Assembly: GCA_014377795.1 (NCBI GenBank)
Contig: JACMOY010000358.1
Coordinates: 1-10,569, forward strand
Reading direction: 5' to 3'
Source of the DNA: Actinomycetota bacterium
GTDB taxonomy: Bacteria > Actinomycetota > Actinomycetes > Actinomycetales > Angustibacteraceae
DNA: 10,569 bases
The first letter of the stretch is position 1. Every line of letters begins with the position of its first letter. The notes below the pieces were generated by a model. That model was not told the DNA's origin. It saw nothing but the letters and a program-made list of their open reading frames with translations, and ran no database searches. The position numbers were made by a program, and so were the translations under genes. Below, piece after piece: positions 1 to 5,717 of this stretch.

Positions 1-79
1 CCTCGCCGCGCACGTGCACGCTGACCGGCAGCCCCATGATCTGCTCGACGAAGCCGGCGCGCGGCAGCTCGGCGCTCAC
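1..79 (-). CDS. FAD:protein FMN transferase (ApbE family), N-terminal fragment
   Basis: Only the first 26 codons are inside the window; the gene continues beyond position 1. From a GTG start at 79 the frame reads VSAELPRAGFVEQIMGLPV and then SVHVRGE. The 'VEQxMGxPVSxHxRG' pattern is what I recognise as the N-terminus of actinobacterial ApbE proteins. ApbE enzymes use FAD to attach FMN covalently to a threonine of a target protein, with Mg2+, and release AMP. The start codon overlaps the stop of the small FMN-carrier gene (GTGA), so the two are probably translationally coupled, and the neighbour is the expected substrate. The catalytic part of the enzyme cannot be seen, so the assignment rests on the short N-terminal match plus context. 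Confidence 0.72.
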   Translation of the reverse strand, partial: MSAELPRAGFVEQIMGLPVSVHVRGE

Positions 80-255
80 AGGTGCGCCTGGTCGATCGCC
101 GTCTGCAGCCGGGCGAGGTACCTGTCGCTGGTGACGGTGGCCCCCGGCACCGTGTCGACCTGCACCGGCCCGCTGCCCCCGGTCGAGGTGTGGTGTCCGA
201 ACAGCAGCGCGATCGCGGTGACGGTGGTGGGGAAGGCCGTGACGGTGCGTCTCAC
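76..255 (-). CDS. Miniature membrane-anchored FMN-binding (flavinylation substrate) protein, 59 aa
   Basis: GTG start at 255 with a good Shine-Dalgarno sequence (GGAGAGG, plus-strand 264-270, 8-nt spacer). Residues 4-20 form one hydrophobic segment after two arginines (MRR), likely an N-terminal membrane anchor with the rest outside. A short linker (HHTSTGGSGPVQV) leads to DTVPGATVTS (34-43) and an amphipathic tail (YLARLQTAIDQAHL). The GAT-x-T/S element followed by such a tail is the C-terminal signature of the FMN_bind family. By comparison with NqrC-like SGAT motifs, Thr40 would be the FMN acceptor, though Pro37 replaces the usual Ser/Thr. Actinobacterial relatives, from memory, are roughly 130-180 aa with a full FMN_bind fold before this motif; here that middle is absent. 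The next gene encodes the matching ApbE transferase. It may be a functional minimal carrier or an in-frame deletion derivative. Confidence 0.75.
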   Translation of the reverse strand: MRRTVTAFPTTVTAIALLFGHHTSTGGSGPVQVDTVPGATVTSDRYLARLQTAIDQAHL

Positions 256-263
256 CGGCTGAA

Positions 264-270
264 CCTCTCC
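264..270 (-). promoter_or_regulatory. Shine-Dalgarno site of the mini FMN-carrier gene
   Basis: The minus strand reads GGAGAGG, then 8 nt, then GTG at 255. This site sets the start of the 59-aa gene and argues against translation from further upstream in the same open frame, which would run antisense through the acyl-CoA reductase gene. Confidence 0.7.
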
Positions 271-284
271 AGGTGGATGTTCGC

Positions 285-300
285 CGCGGGGACCCCCGCG
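285..300. repeat. Inverted repeat CGCGGGG-AC-CCCCGCG in the FMN-carrier leader
   Basis: Two 7-bp perfect arms with a 2-bp centre, lying 14 bp upstream of the Shine-Dalgarno site of the minus-strand gene. In RNA the innermost pairs would have to open to leave a loop, leaving about 6 bp of G-C stem. It could be an operator or a leader hairpin, but runs of G and C are also easily found by chance at this GC content. Confidence 0.3.
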
Positions 301-337
301 TCGAGGGCGGCGGGGCGGCGCATCCGCGTGGTGGGGG

Positions 338-347
338 GTGACGTCAC
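338..347. promoter_or_regulatory. Palindrome GTGACGTCAC, candidate operator
   Basis: A perfect 10-bp palindrome in the divergent intergenic region, 83 bp upstream of the minus-strand gene start and 190 bp upstream of the plus-strand gene start. Its position and symmetry suit a dimeric regulator. The regulator is unknown and none is encoded in the window. Confidence 0.35.
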
Positions 348-526
348 AGCGGCCGCCGGGAGCATCTGGGCCATAGGCACCATAGTGGCGCCCGTTCCTG
401 GCCTGCGGATGGTCCGAGGCCGTGAGTTCGCTGTGAGCCCCTGCCCCCATCAAACCGGCCGGCGTCGCCGAAGTGGGAGGATGCCGGACGTCGGACCGAC
501 CGGTCAGGCTGACGTGACGGCGGAAC

Positions 527-533
527 GAGGGGG
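527..533 (+). promoter_or_regulatory. Shine-Dalgarno site of the acyl-CoA reductase/HAD gene
   Basis: GAGGGGG lies 4 nt before the GTG at 538 (7 nt when measured from the GAGG core). An in-frame ATG at 481 has GGGAGG directly abutting it with no spacer. The codons between 481 and 538 also have visibly lower third-position GC than those after 538. Together these favour GTG 538 as the start. Confidence 0.55.
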
Positions 534-537
534 CCAG

Positions 538-2868
538 GTGCGGCTGCTCGAGCGCCTCGACGGCCGGCGCGTCCTGCTCACCGGGGTCACCGGTTTTGTC
601 GGCGAGGCCCTGCTGCAACGCATGCTCACCGACCTGCCGGGCCTGGTGCCCGTGGTGCTGGTGCGCCCCAAGTCCGGCCAGCCCGTCGCCGACCGCGTCG
701 CCGGCCTGCTGCGCAAGCCCACGTTCGCCGCGGCCCGTGAGCGCGTCGGTGGCCTCGACGCCCTCCTGGCCACCGTCGAGGTCATCGAGGGCGACCTCGC
801 CGCCGTGCCGGCGCTGCCCACCGACCTGGACGTCGTCGTCCACTGCGCGGGCGACGTCTCGTTCGACCCCCCGATCCAGGACGCGTTCGCCACCAACGTC
901 GACGGCACCCACGCGCTGCTCACCCGGGTGGTCGAGGCGTCGGTCGCCCGCGGCCGGCCGATCCACTACGTGCACGTCTCGACCGCGTACGTCGGCGGCC
1001 GCCGCCGCGGTTCCGTCCCCGAGCGCTCGGTCGAGCACGACGTCGACTGGCGGGTCGAGCGCGACGCCGGACGCCGCATGGCGCACCGCGTCGAGGACGA
1101 CTCGCGCGAGCCCGAGGTGCTGTCACGCCTCCGCCGCGAGGCCGAGCGCGAGCACGGCCGGGCCGGGCCGATCACCGTCGCGCAGGACGCCGAGCGCCGG
1201 CGCCGCACGTGGGTCAAGGACCAGCAGGTCGCGGCGGGCGGCGAGCGGGCCCGTTCGCTGGGCTGGACCGACGCCTACACGTTCACCAAGGCGATGGGCG
1301 AGCGCATCGTCGAAGAGCTGACCTCGGGTCGCTCGCGCGACCAGCCGGGCGCCCCGGCGCTGCCCGTCAGCATCGTGCGGCCCAGCATCATCGAGTCCGC
1401 GCTCGTCTCGCCCCACCCGGGGTGGATCGAGGGCTTCAAGATGGCCGAGCCGATCATCCTCGCCTACGGCCGCGGTGAGTTCCCCGAGTTCCCGGCCGCG
1501 CCCGACTCGGTCGTCGACATCGTGCCGGTCGACCACGTCGTCAACGCGATCATCGCCGTGTGCGCCACTGATCCCGAACCCGGTGTGCCGCAGTACTTCC
1601 ACGTGTCGTCAGGAGCGCGCAACCCACTGACCTTCCGGCGGCTGTACGAGCTGGTGCGCGAGCACTTCGAGAAGCACCCCTTCGACCTCGGCGAGCGCGG
1701 TGCCGTCGCGCTGCCGACCTGGCGGTTCCCGGGCTCGCAACGGGTCGAACGCGTTCTCGCGCAAGGAGAGACGGCCCACCGGCTGGCCGACCGCGCGCTG
1801 GGACTGGCCCCGCGCAGCGAGAGGGTTCGCGAGTTCTCGCGCGACCTCGACCGCACCAAGACCCGGCTGGACTCGCTGCGCCGCTACCTCGAGCTGTACC
1901 GCTCGTACACCCAGGTCGAGCTGCAGTTCGTCGACGACCGCACCCTCGCGCTGCACCGGGCCCTGGACCCAGCCGACCTCGAGCCGTTCGGGTTCGACAC
2001 GGCCGTCGTCGACTGGACCGAGTACATCCGCGACATCCACTGCCCGGCCGCCACCGCCCCGATCCGGCGCTACGACGTGATCCGCAAGCGCCGCGCCGCC
2101 GCCGGCGAGCCGCGCGCCCGCCGGCTCGAGGGCGACCCGGCCGGGGTGCTCGCCGTGTTCGACATGGACGGCACGCTGATGTCCAGCAACGTCATCGAGA
2201 CCTACCTGTGGCTGCGCCTGCCCGAGCTCGACCGCGCCGACCGGCTGCGCGAGATCGGCGCCCTCATCCGCCGGGTGCCGTCGTACGTCGGCGCCGAGCG
2301 CCGTGACCGCGGCGGGTTCCTGCGCTCGGTCTACCGCCGGTACGTCGGCGCCGACCTGCACGAGCTGGACGCACTCGTCGACGAGGTCGTCACCCCACAC
2401 GTGCTCGAGCGGGTCAGCGGCGCGGCCCTGCGCCGGGTTCGCGAGCACCGTGCGGCCGGTCACCACACGGTGCTGCTCACCGGCGCCGTCCGACCGCTGG
2501 CCCGGCCGCTCGGGCCGCTGTTCGACCACGTGGTCGCGGCCGAGCTGGCCGTCGACGCGCACGGCCGGGCCACCGGGTTCCTCGCCAGCCCGCCGCTGGT
2601 CGGCGAGTCCCGGGCTGCGTGGCTGGTGCGCTACGCCGAGGTGGGCGGTTTCGACCTGAGCCGCTCTTACGGGTACGCCGACAGCCACTCCGACCTGCCG
2701 ATGCTGCGCGCCGTCGGCAAGCCCACCGCCGTCTCACCGGACGTCGCGCTCTACCGCGCCGCGCGCACCGCCCGCTGGCCGGTCGAGACCTGGGCGACGC
2801 CGTCGGTCACCTCGCGACTGCGGGTGCCCGACGTCCGGCACGACACCACCGGGGCGGCCCTGACGTGA
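538..2868 (+). CDS. Fatty acyl-CoA reductase (NAD-binding-4/FAR type) fused to a HAD-IB phosphatase
   Basis: This is a 776-aa fusion. Residues 10-345 form an extended SDR reductase domain with the nucleotide motif TGVTGFVG (15-22), HVSTAYV around Ser149, and YTFTK (Tyr247/Lys251). About 97 mostly charged residues lie between Ser149 and Tyr247, as in fatty acyl-CoA reductases rather than sugar epimerases. Residues about 355-515 resemble the FAR C-terminal ('sterile') domain. Residues 536-750 are a HAD-IB hydrolase: DMDGT (542-546), LLTGA (Thr648), and ADSHSDLP (Asp715, Asp719). The usual motif III lysine appears to be Arg692. Expected chemistry is NADPH reduction of an acyl thioester to aldehyde or alcohol, plus hydrolysis of a phosphate monoester. 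HAD-IB domains also occur fused to PlsC acyltransferases in actinobacteria, and a PlsC protein ends this operon. The substrate is unknown. An alternative ATG start at 481 would add 19 residues. Confidence 0.85.
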   Translation: MRLLERLDGRRVLLTGVTGFVGEALLQRMLTDLPGLVPVVLVRPKSGQPVADRVAGLLRKPTFAAARERVGGLDALLATVEVIEGDLAAVPALPTDLDVVVHCAGDVSFDPPIQDAFATNVDGTHALLTRVVEASVARGRPIHYVHVSTAYVGGRRRGSVPERSVEHDVDWRVERDAGRRMAHRVEDDSREPEVLSRLRREAEREHGRAGPITVAQDAERRRRTWVKDQQVAAGGERARSLGWTDAYTFTKAMGERIVEELTSGRSRDQPGAPALPVSIVRPSIIESALVSPHPGWIEGFKMAEPIILAYGRGEFPEFPAAPDSVVDIVPVDHVVNAIIAVCATDPEPGVPQYFHVSSGARNPLTFRRLYELVREHFEKHPFDLGERGAVALPTWRFPGSQRVERVLAQGETAHRLADRALGLAPRSERVREFSRDLDRTKTRLDSLRRYLELYRSYTQVELQFVDDRTLALHRALDPADLEPFGFDTAVVDWTEYIRDIHCPAATAPIRRYDVIRKRRAAAGEPRARRLEGDPAGVLAVFDMDGTLMSSNVIETYLWLRLPELDRADRLREIGALIRRVPSYVGAERRDRGGFLRSVYRRYVGADLHELDALVDEVVTPHVLERVSGAALRRVREHRAAGHHTVLLTGAVRPLARPLGPLFDHVVAAELAVDAHGRATGFLASPPLVGESRAAWLVRYAEVGGFDLSRSYGYADSHSDLPMLRAVGKPTAVSPDVALYRAARTARWPVETWATPSVTSRLRVPDVRHDTTGAALT

Positions 2869-2878
2869 GGCGCTCCCG

Positions 2879-4105
2879 ATGATGCTGGCCCTCGAGCTGT
2901 TCCGCTCGATCCCCCGGTACGCCGCGGCGCGCACCCTCGGGTCTCGCATGCCCGGGCTGCTGGTCGGCCCGATGGCACCGGTGCGGCTGGTGACCCGCGA
3001 CGAGCCGCCGGTGCGTCACGACGGCTGGGCGCGGGTGCGTCCGCTGCTGTCGGGCATCTGCGGCTCGGACCTCGGTGTCGTGACCGGCTCGACGTCGCTG
3101 TACTTCTCGGCGCTGGTGTCCATGCCGTTCGTGCCGGGCCACGAGGTGGTCGGCGAGCTGCTGGACGACGCCACCGACCACAGCGGCGCACCCCTGCCCC
3201 GCGGCACCCGCGTCGTCATCGACCCGGTGCTCGCCTGCGCGGCCCGGGGCCTGGCGCCGTGCCCGTCGTGCGCGTCCGGGCGCACCAACCTGTGTAACCA
3301 CGTGACGGTGGGCCACGTCTCGCCCGGCCTGCAGACCGGCTTCTGCCGTGACACCGGTGGGGGCTGGGGTGAGCAGCTCGTCGCGCACTCCTCGCAGCTG
3401 CACCCGGTGCCGGACGACCTGTCCGACGAGCGGGCGGTGCTCGTCGAGCCGATCGCCTGCGCCGTGCAGCTCGCCCGGCGCGCCCAGGTGCCTTCCGGTG
3501 GCAGCGTCCTGGTGTCCGGCGCGGGGGCGGTCGGCCTGTTCGCCACCCTGGCGCTGCGCGAGCTCACCGTCGCGGGCCGCATCACCGTGATCGCCAAGCA
3601 CGGCCGCCAGGCCGACCTGGCGCGCTCCTTCGGGGCCACCGACGTCGCGTCGCCGGACGAGGCCATGCGCGCCGTCCGCCGCGCCACCCGGGCGCTGCGC
3701 GTCGCGCCCGCCCCGCTGCCGGGCCCGGCGGCGCGGATCGTCGGCGGCGCCGGCGAGATGCTGCTGGGCGGGGTCGACGTCGGCGTCGACGCGGTCGGCT
3801 CGACCGGGTCGCTCGACACCGTGCTGCGCTCGACCCGCGCCGGTGGACGGGTCGTGCTGTCGGGGATGCCCGCGTCCGCAGACCTCTCGCCCGCCTGGTT
3901 CCGCGAGCTCGAGGTCGCCGGGACGTACGCCTCCAGCGGCGACGCGTTCGAGGTGGCGACGGGACTGGCCCGGCTCGCGCCGCTGGACGGCGTCGTCGGT
4001 GGCCGCTACCCGCTGCACCGCTGGCGCGAGGCCCTCGACCACGCCCACTCGGCGGGCCGGCTCGGCACCGTCAAGGTCTGCTTCGACGTCCGCAGCCGCG
4101 CATGA
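2879..4105 (+). CDS. Zinc-dependent medium-chain alcohol/polyol dehydrogenase
   Basis: A 408-aa MDR-family oxidoreductase. The catalytic zinc ligands are Cys61 (GICGSD), His88-Glu89 (PGHEVVGE) and probably Glu190 (LVEPIACAVQ), a pattern of sorbitol/threonine-dehydrogenase-like enzymes. Cys120, Cys128, Cys131 and Cys139 form a structural-zinc loop whose first gap is longer (C-x7-C) than the usual C-x2-C. The Rossmann motif is SGAGAVG (213-219). A Pro/Ala-rich stretch at about 268-297 lengthens the cofactor domain, and about 30 extra residues precede the GroES-like fold. It starts 10 bp after the reductase gene; GAGG at 2867-2870 overlaps that stop codon and has an 8-nt spacer. A second ATG at 2882 is possible. 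It probably oxidises or reduces a secondary alcohol or an aldehyde made in the same pathway. The substrate cannot be read from the sequence. Confidence 0.87.
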   Translation: MMLALELFRSIPRYAAARTLGSRMPGLLVGPMAPVRLVTRDEPPVRHDGWARVRPLLSGICGSDLGVVTGSTSLYFSALVSMPFVPGHEVVGELLDDATDHSGAPLPRGTRVVIDPVLACAARGLAPCPSCASGRTNLCNHVTVGHVSPGLQTGFCRDTGGGWGEQLVAHSSQLHPVPDDLSDERAVLVEPIACAVQLARRAQVPSGGSVLVSGAGAVGLFATLALRELTVAGRITVIAKHGRQADLARSFGATDVASPDEAMRAVRRATRALRVAPAPLPGPAARIVGGAGEMLLGGVDVGVDAVGSTGSLDTVLRSTRAGGRVVLSGMPASADLSPAWFRELEVAGTYASSGDAFEVATGLARLAPLDGVVGGRYPLHRWREALDHAHSAGRLGTVKVCFDVRSRA

Positions 4106-4123
4106 TGACCATGTTGACCCACC

Positions 4124-4130
4124 GAAGGAG
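4124..4130 (+). promoter_or_regulatory. Strong Shine-Dalgarno site of the LarA-like gene
   Basis: GAAGGAG with a 6-nt spacer to GTG 4137. It is the best ribosome-binding site in the window. It fixes the start inside a longer upstream open frame that overlaps the dehydrogenase gene. It also suggests that the LarA-like protein is translated independently and more strongly than its operon neighbours. Confidence 0.75.
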
Positions 4131-4136
4131 TCGCTC

Positions 4137-5717
4137 GTGAGCCGCCCAGGATTCGTGCTGGAGGTCGACGACCGCACCCCACCGCTCGTCGTCCACGAGG
4201 GTGAGGGGTTCCGCCTCGAGACCTTCCCCCGCGGCACGCGCGTCGTCTACCCGCCCGAGTCGCTGCCCGGCATCCGGGACGCCGACGGCGCCATCCGCCG
4301 CGCGCTGCTCGAGCCGACGAACAGCGAGCCGCTGCCGGTGCTGCTGACCGCCGGGATGCGGCTGACCATCGCGTTCGACGACATCTCGCTGCCGCTGCCG
4401 CCGATGGTCAAGCCCGACATCCGCCAGCGCATCATCGAGCAGGTGCTGACGATGGCCGCCGCGGCGGGCGTCGACGACGTCGAGATCATCTCGGCGAACG
4501 CGTTGCACCGCAGGCTGACCGCCGCCGAGCTGAAGGACATCGTCGGGGAGCGGGTGTTCCGGTCCTTCTTCCCCCAGGGTGCGCTGTACAACCACGACGC
4601 CGAGGACCCCGACGGCATGCTGTTCATCGGCGAGACCGACCGCGGTGAGGTCGTCGAGATCAACAAGCGCGCCGCCGAGAGCGACCTTCTCGTCTACGTC
4701 AACGTCAACCTGGTGGCGATGGACGGCGGTCACAAGTCGGTGCCGATCGGCCTGGCCGGCTACAAGAGCCTGCGGCACCACCACAACAGCCAGACGATGG
4801 TGAACTCCCGCTCGTTCATGGACCACACCAAGTCGGCGATGCACCACTCCGCCTGGCGGATGGGCAAGCTGCTCGCCGACCATCTGAAGATCTTCACCAT
4901 CGAGACCACACTCAACAACGACGTCTTCCCCGACTCGTACGGCTTCCTGATGAAGCGCGAGTGGGAGTGGGGCGTGCGCGACCAGGCGTCGATGCTCGCC
5001 GCCCGCCGCGGGCTCGCGATCGCCCCGAAGTCGGTGCGGCACAACCTCTATCAGGGGATGCGAGCGCCGTACGGTTTGACGGGGATCAACGCCGGCGAGA
5101 CCGAGGCGGTGCACGAGCTCACCGTCGCCAAGGTGCACCAGCAGCAGATGGTCGAGGTGCAGGGCCAGAGCGACGTCCTGGTGATGGGCGTCCCGTACGT
5201 CGGGCCCTACAACGTGAACTCGACGATGAACCCGATTCTCGCGACCTGCATGGGCCTGGGCTACTACTTCAACAGCTACCGGGGCCAGCCCGTCGTCCGC
5301 AAGGGCGGGGCCGTGATCCTCTACCACCCGGTCGAGCCGGACTTCAACCAGCTGCACCACCCCAGCTACGTCGACTTCTTCGAGGAGGTGCTGTCGACGT
5401 CGACCGACCCGGCGGTGATCGAGGCGAAGTTCGAGCAGCAGTACGCCACCGACCCCTGGTACATCCACCTGTACCGCACCTCGCACGCCTACCACGGCGT
5501 CCACCCGTTCTACATGTGGTACTGGGCGGCCCACGCCATGGACCATGTCGGGGACGTCGTCTGGGTCGGCGCCGACCGCAAAGCCGTGGAGCGCATGGGT
5601 TTTCGCGCCGCCTCCTCACTGCAGGACGCACTCGAGATGGTGTCGGGCACGGTGGGGCGCTCGCCGTCCATCACCTACCTGCACAACCCGCCGCACCTGA
5701 TCGCCGACGTCCGGTGA
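4137..5717 (+). CDS. LarA-type lactate racemase-domain protein (DUF2088), divergent active site
   Basis: A 526-aa protein of the nickel-pincer racemase/epimerase superfamily; Lactobacillus LarA is about 424 aa. The region FDDISLPLPP (80-89) matches the LarA DITRPVP segment. NALHRR (121-126) matches the GxHR segment. GGHKSVPIG (197-205) followed by RHHH (213-216) matches the GGRKSV segment with its downstream histidine. Lys200, the equivalent of the cofactor-bound Lys184, and His216, 16 residues later like the Ni ligand His200, are both kept. The equivalent of Arg75 is Leu85, and the position of His174 holds Val190/Asn191. So cofactor binding looks retained while substrate recognition and acid-base chemistry probably differ. 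No larB, larC or larE cofactor genes are in the window. The reaction is likely racemisation or epimerisation of an alpha-hydroxy acid-like group, with substrate unknown. The gene lies third in the operon, and its stop overlaps the acyltransferase start. Confidence 0.82.
   Translation: MSRPGFVLEVDDRTPPLVVHEGEGFRLETFPRGTRVVYPPESLPGIRDADGAIRRALLEPTNSEPLPVLLTAGMRLTIAFDDISLPLPPMVKPDIRQRIIEQVLTMAAAAGVDDVEIISANALHRRLTAAELKDIVGERVFRSFFPQGALYNHDAEDPDGMLFIGETDRGEVVEINKRAAESDLLVYVNVNLVAMDGGHKSVPIGLAGYKSLRHHHNSQTMVNSRSFMDHTKSAMHHSAWRMGKLLADHLKIFTIETTLNNDVFPDSYGFLMKREWEWGVRDQASMLAARRGLAIAPKSVRHNLYQGMRAPYGLTGINAGETEAVHELTVAKVHQQQMVEVQGQSDVLVMGVPYVGPYNVNSTMNPILATCMGLGYYFNSYRGQPVVRKGGAVILYHPVEPDFNQLHHPSYVDFFEEVLSTSTDPAVIEAKFEQQYATDPWYIHLYRTSHAYHGVHPFYMWYWAAHAMDHVGDVVWVGADRKAVERMGFRAASSLQDALEMVSGTVGRSPSITYLHNPPHLIADVR

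Larger units (their letters stand above)
256..537. promoter_or_regulatory. Divergent control region between the FMN-carrier pair and the lipid operon
   Basis: This 282-bp stretch holds no convincing gene. Several symmetric or repeated elements can be seen. A perfect palindrome GTGACGTCAC lies at 338-347. An inverted repeat CGCGGGG-AC-CCCCGCG lies at 285-300, in the leader of the minus-strand gene. A 9-bp tandem repeat CCATAGGCA/CCATAGTGG spans 371-388. On the minus strand the latter gives TATGGT (384-379), a possible -10 box for the FMN-carrier gene with a leader of about 120 nt. I found no convincing plus-strand -10/-35 pair for the operon starting at 538. Confidence 0.5.

Noticed and set aside
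481..537. ATG at 481 as start of the acyl-CoA reductase
   Set aside because: The purine-rich GGGAGG touches the ATG without a spacer, and third-position GC of the codons is lower until 538, where a well-placed GAGGGGG precedes GTG. It remains a possible alternative.
76..1086. A long minus-strand open frame (336 codons) covering the FMN-carrier gene and the 5' third of the acyl-CoA reductase gene
   Set aside because: Only its last 59 codons make sense as protein. The upstream part is the Asp/Arg/Val/His-rich antisense shadow of a plus-strand gene with strong motifs, and a Shine-Dalgarno/GTG start exists at 255.
5393..5404. 12-bp perfect palindrome GTCGACGTCGAC
   Set aside because: It lies within coding sequence and is produced by Ser/Thr codons TCG-ACG-TCG-ACC, which are common at this GC content. 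There is no second copy nearby.
4071..5546. Antisense open frame of 491 codons opposite the LarA-like gene; similar long frames at 1609-2688 and 2807-4237
   Set aside because: Very high third-position GC keeps antisense frames open by chance. The translations are low-complexity (V, H, R, D, G) with no recognisable motif, and the opposite strand has clear family signatures.
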